From Coniochaeta sp. PMI_546 (Eukaryota > Ascomycota > Sordariomycetes > Coniochaetales > Coniochaetaceae): a stretch of DNA of 64,000 nt. Made by a program: the position numbers and the translations under genes. Shown here piece after piece: positions 11,100 through 19,938 of the stretch (position 1 is the first letter of the stretch; every line of letters starts with the position of its first letter). Location of the stretch: NCBI GenBank assembly GCA_021432605.1, contig MU271150.1, forward strand, positions 124,001 through 188,000, read 5' to 3'. A model generated the notes under the pieces. The model saw nothing but the letters and a program-made list of their open reading frames with translations, was not told the DNA's origin and searched no databases.

Positions 11100-11515
11100 A
11101 TTCTTACCGGTTGGCTGGGCGGTTCTAGACATCTCAACCATGGTTTCCGTGCCTTCTGCATATCCATCATCATGGCGGAGCGAGTCTTTTGTTCTAGCAA
11201 AATACCCATAGGAGCGTCATGAAATGATGAGCATCTCTACTCACAGAAAATTATTTCTTCTACTATACTGCCTCAACAGTGTATGATAACGTCGTGAGAC
11301 CAAGTAAATGATTGCAATTCCATAAGTTCCATCGTGCTGTTTCGGGGCCGGACAGCAACTGCCGAAGTCCGCGCCAGCCAGCTCCGGGCCCGCCCCCGCC
11401 TTCCGCCACCGTCTTGATACCCCCTCCACCTCGATACATATGGATAAAAGTGAAGCCAGTCTGGTGAATGAACATAATTCTGGCTCGGATTCCTCACTGA
11501 GTTGAAGCAAACGCG
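11100..11515. other. Intergenic: P450 3' flank and hydrolase promoter
   Basis: 416 bp containing a GC-rich patch (about 11340-11420). No copy of the CCG..CGG element seen at 14.06-14.26 kb was found. Confidence 0.5.
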
Positions 11516-12493
11516 ATGGCAGAGCAAGAGGTCACTATAGCCGCCGTCCGCGAGAAACTCGCCTCCCTGGGAGCAGGCTGGGATGCCAACACCGTTCCAG
11601 ACCTCCTGAAACTCTACGAGCCTCTTCAAGCCGCTCGGAACAGCAAGTACACACAAAAGCCACGTACCGTGGACACGGTAACCGCGAAATATGGACCCCA
11701 TGACCGCCACCGTGTCGACGTGTACCATCCCGTCCTACCAAGCTCGCCCCTGTTGCCGGTAGTAGTCTACATTCACGGCGGCGCTTACGTCGGGGGCGAC
11801 ACTCAATTGACGCCGAACATATATGCGAATGTCGGCAATTACTTCGCCAGCAGGGGCCACGTTGCCTGCAACATCACCTACCGCCTGGCCTTCCAGGGCG
11901 CTCACTTCCCCGACGGCGCCACAGACGTGGCCGACGCTTTGAGCTGGGTGAGAGACAACATCTCCCGCTACCACGGCGATCCAGCGCGCATCGTGGCGCT
12001 GGGTCAGTCAGCGGGCGGATCGCACCTGGCGAGCGCAATGTTTCTCGGCCTGCTGGATAGTAAGGACGGCAGTGCTCCGCTCCTCCGAGGCGCCGCTCTG
12101 CTTTCCGCGGCATTCGGTTCGTACCCGGATGGGGGGATGTACCCCATCCTGAAGGAGTACTTCCAGACGGACGACAAGGCCGAGCTTGCGAGCAGATGGG
12201 GACCCGGAGCGCTGTTCCGGCAGGAGTTCTTCGGCAGCCACGACAAGGCGCCCAGGAAGGAATTGCCGTGCGAGCTGTTAGTCCTATGGGCTGAGTGGGA
12301 GTTCGAGGAGATCATGGCTGGTAGTCTGGAGTGGTTCGGCGACTATAGGAAGCGGTTTCGGCGGTTGCCAGTTGTCGAGGTCATGAAGGGTCATAATCAT
12401 GTGAGTTACTGTTTTGGCTTGGGACTGGAGGCCGAGGAGTATGAGAGGGTTGGGAGGAGGTTGGTTGAGTTTGTCAAAGAGGTCACGAGTTGA
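11516..12493 (+). CDS. Alpha/beta hydrolase, hormone-sensitive lipase-like esterase
   Basis: Intronless 325-residue enzyme without a signal peptide, so probably cytosolic. The oxyanion-hole motif HGGAYVGGD starts at residue 87. The nucleophile elbow GQSAGG places the catalytic serine at S165. The likely catalytic histidine is in KGHNHVSY (H293 or H295). The acidic residue is probably in AEWEFEEI near 260. Such proteins hydrolyse carboxylic esters, amides or N-formylkynurenine. This one cannot be assigned further. It follows the P450 by 416 bp on the same strand and converges on the MFS gene, with 110 bp between the stops. Confidence 0.87.
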   Translation: MAEQEVTIAAVREKLASLGAGWDANTVPDLLKLYEPLQAARNSKYTQKPRTVDTVTAKYGPHDRHRVDVYHPVLPSSPLLPVVVYIHGGAYVGGDTQLTPNIYANVGNYFASRGHVACNITYRLAFQGAHFPDGATDVADALSWVRDNISRYHGDPARIVALGQSAGGSHLASAMFLGLLDSKDGSAPLLRGAALLSAAFGSYPDGGMYPILKEYFQTDDKAELASRWGPGALFRQEFFGSHDKAPRKELPCELLVLWAEWEFEEIMAGSLEWFGDYRKRFRRLPVVEVMKGHNHVSYCFGLGLEAEEYERVGRRLVEFVKEVTS

Positions 12494-12603
12494 TAGTCTT
12501 GTACACAATCCTTCTGTTGCCTTCTTGTGAGACAACAGAAGCGCGAGATACTCCGACGCTATTCGTCATACAATATACCATTCCTGAGCACCCTTCGCCG
12601 ATT

Positions 12604-13941
12604 TCAGGCCCTGACATTCAGCTTGATGCCAGCTTTCATGCCTCTCACCCCGAATAGAATAACTCCAGCTATGCATACAGTCACTCCGCCATAAACCCAC
12701 AAACCTGTCCAATTCAGCAGCTCGACACTCCCAAGAATAGCACCCGCACTTGGTCCAGCAATCAACAACCCGATGCCAGCAGTCGCGAACCCTTGCCCGA
12801 TCCGTGTGCCGAACATGGACGGGTTCTTCGTAAGACTGCGGAAGCACACCGGCGGCAGCGCAACCACGATCCCGCTGAAGAAGCCCGTAACGATCGCCTC
12901 GACAACCATACCCGCCGCGTTGCGCACGGCAAGAAGACACAGTATCGTCACGCCCAAGAACACCGTCAGCGGCGCGATGGTGTTGAATACCCCTATCCGG
13001 TCCGATAGCGCGTTGGGCAGAATGCGGCCCAGCACTGAGCCCGCGTTGAAGATGGCAGCAATGTAGAAGGCCAGTGATGTGTCAGTCAGCCCGCGATCGG
13101 CCGGATAGAACGAGATGTAAAACAGCAGCACCGTCTGACCGATGAATGCCACCAGCACAGCCAACGTAAAGACCATGAACGGCGCATCGCGGAAGGCGGA
13201 CCAGTCCACCACGGCTCTCGCCTCCGGAACCCGTACACGTGCCCGCATCACTGTCAGAGGCACAATGAAAGTCGCCAGGGCGACGAAGCCTACGCACCGC
13301 ACTGCCCATGGGAACCCAACCTGCGGTATGAGCCTCGACAGCACGATGGGGTATATAACTCCTCCCAGCGACGACCCTGATGACGCGATGCCTACAGCAA
13401 GACCTATGCGCGAGCTGAACCACGTGGGTATCAGACTCACGGTCGGCACAAACAACAACCCGGCCCCAATACCGATACAAAACGCCTGCGCGAGCAGGGC
13501 CTGCCAGTACTCCGTGCAGAGGGACAGCATCATCAGCCCGAAGACGACCAGGAAGCTGCCGGTGCCAAGCAGCAGACGGAGGTAGCCCCTGTCGTAGACG
13601 GGTCCGGCGACGAGACCGGTAAGTTGGAGAAGGAAGGACTGGATGGACCCGATCCATGATATGTTGGACGAAGATGCTACAAAGAGTTCGCCGGATTCGT
13701 AGTAGGTCTGGAAGACGGAGAAGGCGGAGATCATGCCCCAGGTGTTGAAGAAGATGGCGAAACCGGCTGCTACTTGAAGCCAGGCTAGTAAGCCGCCGTT
13801 GGGAGGAGATGAAGGCTTCGACTTCTCAGGATCGGATTGCTTTGCTGGGTCGTGCTCTAAGGCTTTCAGATTTGGCATATCGGTATCATGGTTCAACGCC
13901 ATCTCCTCCTTGGGTATGTCCTCGACGGGTTGAGAAGCCAT
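12604..13941 (-). CDS. MFS transporter, monocarboxylate transporter (MCT)-like
   Basis: Intronless 445-residue polytopic membrane protein. A polar N-terminal tail (residues 1-48) leads into GGLLAWLQVAAGFAIFFNTW, the conserved start of helix 1 in fungal MCT-family carriers. About 12 hydrophobic segments follow, with a long central loop around ARVRVPEARAVVDWSAF. Family members carry monocarboxylates, riboflavin or related small acids across the plasma membrane. The substrate here is not known. It diverges from the Zn2Cys6 gene at 14320 across 378 bp with three near-identical CCG..CGG elements, which suggests regulation by that neighbour. Confidence 0.88.
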   Translation of the reverse strand: MASQPVEDIPKEEMALNHDTDMPNLKALEHDPAKQSDPEKSKPSSPPNGGLLAWLQVAAGFAIFFNTWGMISAFSVFQTYYESGELFVASSSNISWIGSIQSFLLQLTGLVAGPVYDRGYLRLLLGTGSFLVVFGLMMLSLCTEYWQALLAQAFCIGIGAGLLFVPTVSLIPTWFSSRIGLAVGIASSGSSLGGVIYPIVLSRLIPQVGFPWAVRCVGFVALATFIVPLTVMRARVRVPEARAVVDWSAFRDAPFMVFTLAVLVAFIGQTVLLFYISFYPADRGLTDTSLAFYIAAIFNAGSVLGRILPNALSDRIGVFNTIAPLTVFLGVTILCLLAVRNAAGMVVEAIVTGFFSGIVVALPPVCFRSLTKNPSMFGTRIGQGFATAGIGLLIAGPSAGAILGSVELLNWTGLWVYGGVTVCIAGVILFGVRGMKAGIKLNVRA

Positions 13942-14063
13942 TTCGGAGTCGTAGTAGATAACCAGGCAATGGTCGACAGGCGACTTGCCCGGTCAGAGCA
14001 CGGGTTGCAGTCGCTATAAGCCATAACCGCTGAGCAGTCAAGGGTGATTCTAAGTGCCATGCT

Positions 14064-14076
14064 TCCGCCGTACGGA
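14064..14076 (+). promoter_or_regulatory. Candidate Zn2Cys6 operator, copy 1
   Basis: TCCGCCGTACGGA contains the everted pair CCG-TA-CGG. It differs from copy 3 at two positions only. CCG/CGG triplet pairs are the known recognition pattern of binuclear zinc cluster proteins. Confidence 0.5.
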
Positions 14077-14173
14077 GTGCTCTGTATGTCGACATGATCG
14101 ATGATTTAGGATATTTAGATGCTCTCATCAAAATAAGTGGGTCGTGTAGAGTAGGTACAGTACTTTGGTAATG

Positions 14174-14186
14174 CCGACACGGCGGA
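14174..14186 (-). promoter_or_regulatory. Candidate Zn2Cys6 operator, copy 2 (inverted)
   Basis: On the minus strand this reads TCCGCCGTGTCGG. It shares TCCGCCG with copies 1 and 3, and the CGG half-site is displaced by one base. Confidence 0.42.
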
Positions 14187-14245
14187 GTTGTTCGGGCTCC
14201 ATTATTTCACCTTGATCTCCAGCGATTATCTTAATAAATCATGTC

Positions 14246-14258
14246 TCCGCCGCGCGGA
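14246..14258 (+). promoter_or_regulatory. Candidate Zn2Cys6 operator, copy 3
   Basis: TCCGCCGCGCGGA, containing CCG-CG-CGG. It lies 62 bp before the regulator's start codon, so it could serve autoregulation. Confidence 0.5.
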
Positions 14259-14319
14259 AGACTCAGAGACAGCATGACGAGTGAGGACTACACAGATCTC
14301 GATTTGCGACAGTCAAAAG

Positions 14320-16623
14320 ATGGTTGACGGCATGGATGCGGACCCGGCTACGCCTACGCCGACGACCACGCTGTTCCCAACCAGAGTCGCTAGTCACATC
14401 GATGCCTCATTGTCCGGCAATGAGGCACCATTCAAGCGGAGAAAGGTCCGCAAAGGGACGCGCTCCTGCTGGGAATGTAAACGGCGGAAGATCAGGTGCA
14501 TTTTTGCGTCGTCCGATGATGCCACTTGCATCGGTTGCCAGCGTCGGCGAGCACCATGTGTCACTCAGGAGATGCCAGAGGAGTTAGCGCCGGCAAAGAA
14601 AGGCAACCGGCATCTGAGTGACCGAATTGCGCGTGTTGAAGACTTTATGAAGGAGTACCTTGCTAGCAAGGATGTTGGTGTGACGAAGGATGCTGACAAG
14701 CAGTCGCGGCGACACGGACACCTAAACCCTGAAGTCGTAGCTGACAGCCCCGGCTCCTCGAATCCTCCGTCAACAGAAGCTGCTCTTCAACCGGCTGAGA
14801 TACCGTATCCATCGGTCCTCACGCCGGACGTGGAAGCTGACTCTGGCCCAAACGAGATAGAGACAGCTCGTCAACACCTATGGGCAGCCTTCCCAACCAA
14901 AGAGGATACCAGAATCCTGCTCAAAGAGAGCTCTAGACCGTCGCTTTACACCGAGTTGGTCAATACCCAGCCACATAGCAAGCTGACTCGCGAAACGCTC
15001 ACGGCAACGTACCTTACAGCTGGACCTCCAGGCCCAGACATTCATCCCGTCATTCTGGCCAAACTTATGCTTATGTTCGCAATAACCCTGCAGAGTCCAA
15101 CTGGAAGAGAGATCGTTGGCCTCTCTCAGCCACAAAGCGTACTCAAGCGTCGCTTGTTCATGGCTGCAACGACTTGGGTGACGACCCAGCAAACGATGCA
15201 CGGATCTGTCGAGTGTCTGATCAGCATCATTCTGGAGGGAGTCTTTGAGGTCAACAGCGGTAACCTTCGGCAAGCTTGGGCTGTGTACCGTCGGGCAATG
15301 ACAGTTGCGCAGCTGATGGGCATGCATCGCTCTCCCATGCCACCCTTGAAAAGCATCAACCCGGAGGCCAATGCCGACCCAGAGTTTCTGTGGTTCCGCA
15401 TCGTATACATGGACCGTTACCTCAGCTTGCTGCTCGGTCTACCTCCTGGTACATCGAACACGACTTTCGGAGCGCCGCCGGTCTTGCAGCACGAACCGCC
15501 CCTGGGTAGATTCGAGCGACTAATTACAATTATCGCCTGTCGCATTCTCAGCCGTAACGAGACCTCCTTTGCCAGGAGCGAGATCATGACGACGCAATCT
15601 ATCGATTCCGAGCTCCTGCAAGTCTCGAAGAGCATGCCGGCAAGCTTCTGGCGTCCCGCCAACTTCCACGATCTCGCAGCGGGATCGCCGGACGCTCTCC
15701 TGGAGACAATACGCTTATCAGCCCAGGTTTACTACTACGGCCTCTTGATCCAGCTCCATCTACCGTATATGTTGGCCATACGTGGTAATACCGTGCAGGA
15801 GTACTCCAAGATCACCTGCGTCAACGCCAGCAGGGAGATCATAACGCGCTTCATCGCCCACCGGACCTTCAATCCCATGTCGTCCTGCTCAAGACCCGTG
15901 GACTTTTGGGCGCTCTTGGCTGGTATGGCCCTCTTGCTTGCTCATCTTGATTCTCATCGCCATCGAGACGCGACGAACTTCCTTAATCACCAGCGCCTCA
16001 GCGACCGGGCCATCCTGGACCAAGCCCTAGAGAGAATGGTTGTAATCAGTGACGCCACCATGGACCCAATAACACAGGAAAGCGCTAGACTGCTTCGACA
16101 GTTAATGGACACAGAGGCGGACGCGGCTGAGGGGAGCAACTACAGCGCTAAAAGCGTAAGCGGGGAGGTTGCTGCACACGAGCGTGGAGAGGAAGGCCAA
16201 GAGCTTCGCCTGCACATCCCATACCTCGGTGTCATCAAGATTGCTCGTCAAGATCCTATTTCTCGAGAGCTTCCACTAGGAGAGCCAGTTGCCGCATCCA
16301 ACATGTTTACGTTTCCACCATCCCCTCCGCCGATGGATCATGAGCAGGCTGTTCATCCATCGGCATTAGATGGACCAGACGCGCATTTACAAGCACCCAG
16401 GTACGAGCAGTCAGTGTTGCAGTGCCCAAGCCAAGACATCATTGGTGTGCAATCACGGGAGGCACTTCCTGCCATCACGCCAGGCGTCAATGACTGGACT
16501 TTGCAGGGCGTCGACATGGCCTTCTTCGATAGCTTGATGAGAGGAACGCCCTGCATGGATGCTGGCCGGTCTGAGCAGCATTGGATCGAGCGCTCGCCAG
16601 GAGTAGAGGGTGCTAATGGGTAA
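14320..16623 (+). CDS. Zn2Cys6 transcription factor (regulator 2), putative local cluster regulator
   Basis: Intronless 767-residue protein started at the ATG at 14320 (MVDGMDADP); another ATG at 14332 is possible. The zinc cluster is C50, C53, C60, C70, C73, C80 (CX2CX6CX9CX2CX6C), preceded by the basic stretch KRRKVRKGTR. A linker with a coiled-coil-like segment (LSDRIARVEDFMKEYL) follows. A central fungal transcription-factor homology domain shows the conserved WVTTQQ...RQAWAVYRRAMTVAQ and DPEFLWFRIVYMDRYLSLLLGLP pattern. The C-terminal third is low complexity. It probably acts as a nuclear activator of the adjacent carrier and perhaps of the P450 and hydrolase. That role is inferred from position and the repeated promoter element. 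Confidence 0.88.
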   Translation: MVDGMDADPATPTPTTTLFPTRVASHIDASLSGNEAPFKRRKVRKGTRSCWECKRRKIRCIFASSDDATCIGCQRRRAPCVTQEMPEELAPAKKGNRHLSDRIARVEDFMKEYLASKDVGVTKDADKQSRRHGHLNPEVVADSPGSSNPPSTEAALQPAEIPYPSVLTPDVEADSGPNEIETARQHLWAAFPTKEDTRILLKESSRPSLYTELVNTQPHSKLTRETLTATYLTAGPPGPDIHPVILAKLMLMFAITLQSPTGREIVGLSQPQSVLKRRLFMAATTWVTTQQTMHGSVECLISIILEGVFEVNSGNLRQAWAVYRRAMTVAQLMGMHRSPMPPLKSINPEANADPEFLWFRIVYMDRYLSLLLGLPPGTSNTTFGAPPVLQHEPPLGRFERLITIIACRILSRNETSFARSEIMTTQSIDSELLQVSKSMPASFWRPANFHDLAAGSPDALLETIRLSAQVYYYGLLIQLHLPYMLAIRGNTVQEYSKITCVNASREIITRFIAHRTFNPMSSCSRPVDFWALLAGMALLLAHLDSHRHRDATNFLNHQRLSDRAILDQALERMVVISDATMDPITQESARLLRQLMDTEADAAEGSNYSAKSVSGEVAAHERGEEGQELRLHIPYLGVIKIARQDPISRELPLGEPVAASNMFTFPPSPPPMDHEQAVHPSALDGPDAHLQAPRYEQSVLQCPSQDIIGVQSREALPAITPGVNDWTLQGVDMAFFDSLMRGTPCMDAGRSEQHWIERSPGVEGANG

Positions 16624-17142
16624 TGCTGGCTGCTCTGAACATGCGACATCATTGACGGACGAGACTAAGTTATGAAAGCTTTGAATGAAACACTATCACA
16701 CAGCCTGACGCTGCGGTGTGCGTTCTTCGCTAAACTCAATTGGAACTGCAGGACCATCTCCTCAGGTCAGTGCAAACCAGGCAAGCTCAGCCCCACAAAT
16801 CCTGGAAAGATGGTTGTTGGACAATTCCCAGATCCCACGTGCTGAACTGAAGTCATCTGAACTTGGCATTTTGAATTCCAGGGTCCTGGGTCCCGACAGA
16901 GTCGTTGGATTGGCTGACCGAAGGTGTGGGTGGCGATCGGTGACGCTATATTGACTCCATCACGAAAACAGGGTCAGCGCTGCAGATCACCCACACCAAA
17001 GAAATGCCAACTAACTTAAAGTTATACCAAGAACTCGCGAGACACGGCGGGTAACCTTTACTAAAGGTATCCTTTAGCTCTGTCTCTACACGTGTATTTT
17101 GAACAATTTCTTTGTTCAGCTATCCCCCATAACACACCGACA
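16624..17142. other. Intergenic region
   Basis: 519 bp between tandem genes. No supported feature. Confidence 0.5.
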
Positions 17143-17826
17143 ATGCCAACACAAGATCGAAGAGCGACTTACCAGTCGCGGTATGAGCCGGAGTATAGCG
17201 ACTACGACTCATACTCGGAAGATGAATATCCCACTGAACGGCGGCCCCGCCCGCGCCGCAAGTCCACCACCCGCGATATCATCGACCGTGTGAGCCGCAG
17301 CATCGGGCGGCTCGGTATCAACAGATCGCCTTCACGGACCCGGCGCGCTAGAGTCATTAGCCCCTCCCCGTCTCCTCCTCCGCCACGCCGGCCGGCTTAC
17401 AATCGCCATCGATCCGCAGAAAACTACTACCCGCCTTCTCCGCGACCGCGGAACAAGCGCCATGGCTCGTGTTACAGCGTGTCCCCGCCACGTTCCCGCA
17501 GTAGCACCAGCCGCAGCGCGACTGGACGTGATCGCACCCCAGTCGACAATCGCAGGTTCCAGCATGCGGCCAGGAGCGCTTTGGACGCGGCGGTGGTGGA
17601 AATCATGCGTGTCCGGAAGGAGCCGGGGTCGTGGACTGGAGGCAAGGGTGCGCGGGTGGCTACTGCGGCGCTGGGTGCTGCGGCTGTTGATGCGTTTGTT
17701 GCCAAGGACCCGGACAAGCACGGGAAGCGGAAGACTGTCGAGTCCACTATCGGTGGACTGTTGCTGAACCGCGTGTTGAATGGGCCGAGGAGGGAGTTGA
17801 GAAAGGAGTCACGATCGAGGAGATAG
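17143..17826 (+). CDS. Arg/Ser-rich hypothetical protein
   Basis: Intronless 227-residue protein when started at the ATG at 17143 (MPTQDRR). The upstream ATG at 17092 would add 17 residues and is less likely. The first 150 residues are an acidic Tyr/Asp/Glu stretch followed by SR/RS and Pro-rich sequence. The C-terminal part is ordered: FQHAARSALDAAVVEIMRV, then GGKGARVATAALGAAAVDAF, which is alanine-rich with small-residue spacing like a glycine zipper, then TIGGLLLNRVLNGPRRE. Similar layouts occur in uncharacterised fungal proteins grouped around DUF3824-like domains. No function is assigned. Confidence 0.7.
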   Translation: MPTQDRRATYQSRYEPEYSDYDSYSEDEYPTERRPRPRRKSTTRDIIDRVSRSIGRLGINRSPSRTRRARVISPSPSPPPPRRPAYNRHRSAENYYPPSPRPRNKRHGSCYSVSPPRSRSSTSRSATGRDRTPVDNRRFQHAARSALDAAVVEIMRVRKEPGSWTGGKGARVATAALGAAAVDAFVAKDPDKHGKRKTVESTIGGLLLNRVLNGPRRELRKESRSRR

Positions 17827-18203
17827 TCTCTGCTGGCTCAGTGAGGCAAGAGGCCGGTCCTTCCGTCGCACACGATGACATCGTGGATGCGCTGATGCTT
17901 GCCTTTGAAGCACACGTACAAGATATGCAAGGCGGCAATGACCTTATGACTGTACAGCGGTAAGAGATTGGATACACCTGCATTTATATGATAGACTGGT
18001 ATTTGGCAGGTAGAATACAAGCATCGTTCTGTTAATCTGTCAATCTTGTAACCTCTCCACTCTTGTTACAGGACGGTAAACAAATATGAATCAAGATATC
18101 AAAGTCTTGCGCACAGTCTCGCATACCCATAACAAACGCTCCAGGACGCCTCTGGTATCAATCCTACAACAAGCTCGCAAGCATGCAATGACCATACAAC
18201 CCA
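17827..18203. other. Convergent intergenic region
   Basis: 3' flanks only. Nothing recognised. Confidence 0.5.
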
Positions 18204-19142
18204 TCAAATCTCCTGGCCCTTCACTTCCCCCTCCGTCCACTCCCACAACTTCTTGGCCAGCTCATCATTCCTCGCGTTCGCCGTGCCCCTCCCCCACCCC
18301 ACAACACCAACCGGCATATAATACTCCCCATTCTTCACCTCCTTACTCACGCTCGCCCAGAGCTGATTCTTCGCCCCAGTCTCGGGCGAAGCAGCAAGCG
18401 GCTTCATCAGCAACCCGGCCAGCCGCCCGATAAGCCCGGTCTGCGCGAAGGGCCCGATCAGGTTCGTGTTCACGGCACCGGGATGCACCGCCACGGCCGT
18501 GATCTCGGGGTACCGCTTCGCCAGCTCGCGGGCGAACAGCGCGTTGGCGAGCTTGCTCTGCCCGTACCGCGTGAAGGTGTAGACGGCCGAGCCGTCGGTG
18601 CGGACCCACGACTCGTCGAAGCCGGAGGCGGGAGCGAAGCCCAGCCCCGCAGAGGTGAGCACCACGACGCGGACGTCCGGGTGCTCCGGCCGAGCGGCCG
18701 TGGCGCGGAGGACGGGCAGGAGGAGTTTGGTGAAGAGGAAGTGGCCGACGTGATTTGTGCCGAATTGGATCTCGTAGCCTTCCTTGGTCTGACCCGGCGG
18801 GGTGGCCATGATGCCGGCGTTGAGCATCAGGATGTCCAGCCGGTCGGATTGCTGGATGAATGACTTGGCGGCGGATTTGATGGAGTCAAAAGACGCGAGG
18901 TCCAGCTGCAGGGGCACGATGTTGGCGTCCGGGACGGTTTTCTTGATGTCCTCTATGGCGGCTTGCACCTTCTCGAGGCTGCGAGCGGCCATGAAGATCT
19001 TGGCCGGCTTGCCATATCTCGCAAGTTCGAGGATGGATTGCTTGCCCAGTCCTGCGTTGCCGCCTGTTACCAGGATGACTTTGCCGGCGAGCGACGGAAT
19101 GTCTTTCGACGGTGTGAACGAGACGCCGCCGAATAACCCCAT
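18204..19142 (-). CDS. Short-chain dehydrogenase/reductase, retinol dehydrogenase/WW-oxidoreductase-like
   Basis: Intronless 312-residue NAD(P)-dependent oxidoreductase. The Rossmann motif TGGNAGLG is at 26-33, NAG at 108-110, and the catalytic triad is S164, Y193 and K197 (YGQSKLAN). An HPG motif follows the active site. The N-terminus (MGLFGGVSFTPSKDIPSLAGK) is the extension common in fungal members of this subgroup. The physiological substrate is unknown. The gene lies 1.6 kb beyond the zinc-cluster regulator and may not belong to that group. Codon use is strongly GC-biased between about 18400 and 18800. Confidence 0.9.
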   Translation of the reverse strand: MGLFGGVSFTPSKDIPSLAGKVILVTGGNAGLGKQSILELARYGKPAKIFMAARSLEKVQAAIEDIKKTVPDANIVPLQLDLASFDSIKSAAKSFIQQSDRLDILMLNAGIMATPPGQTKEGYEIQFGTNHVGHFLFTKLLLPVLRATAARPEHPDVRVVVLTSAGLGFAPASGFDESWVRTDGSAVYTFTRYGQSKLANALFARELAKRYPEITAVAVHPGAVNTNLIGPFAQTGLIGRLAGLLMKPLAASPETGAKNQLWASVSKEVKNGEYYMPVGVVGWGRGTANARNDELAKKLWEWTEGEVKGQEI

Positions 19143-19938
19143 TTTTCCTCTTCTGATTGGCGGGTGTGGTCGCGGGAAGGATCCGATGTGAGAACCTTAT
19201 CTGGCTTGACGTTGCAACGATTAACGGCCTGTACTACCGAGGGTACCTGAATCTTATAACCTTGATGAGACACTGCCGATACTGTGTTGGAAAAACAATG
19301 TTCGCGGACAGCAAGAAAACGACGAAGGACGAAGAAAAAAACTTGCGAGTGCCGCAAAAATAACATGATGTCAACACCCGACTTTCACTGTGGTCGACAC
19401 AATCTGGAATTGGCCGCAAAGGTTGTGCCGTGCGGGGCATCGGCAGCATTGAGACCCCGAGAGAGAAAAGTCACCGGGAGCGATGCTACATTCAGCTAGA
19501 AGCTACCCATGTTCTCACCTGCTCGTTGTCACCAGATTGACGACAAATCAATCCCGACAGATCAGTCACGTTAGTAGCCTCTCTGGAATGACGCGATCCG
19601 TGGTTTGTTGCGCTTGGTTTCGCGGGTTTCGGGCGCCGCGGACTGGTTGACGTAATCCATTAACATCTTGAATTAAGCACTACTGTGTAATTTAGGGGTT
19701 TGCACGTAAGGCAGAGTCTCCTGTGTAGTATCGACAGATCGATAAGGGTGGGGGTAGGGTAGAGGTACCTCTGATAAGACAGTGCTGCTCCTTCCTGTTT
19801 CTTACCGTGTCGATCGAGTATCTCTGCGTACCTGCTCTTACCCTGCTCTTACCCAACGAGGTGATTGCAGGGTATGCGTCGCACCTTGGTCGGGGTCTTT
19901 CCCTTTACTCATCTAATCTGCATCGAACTTCCGTGGTT
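19143..19938. other. Intergenic: SDR promoter and 3' flank of regulator 3
   Basis: 796 bp with no supported gene. Confidence 0.5.

Noticed and set aside
9389-19142. Secondary-metabolite biosynthetic cluster
   Set aside because: Tailoring-type enzymes are present, but no PKS, NRPS, terpene cyclase, DMATS or RiPP precursor was found in the window. A metabolic module is the safer description.
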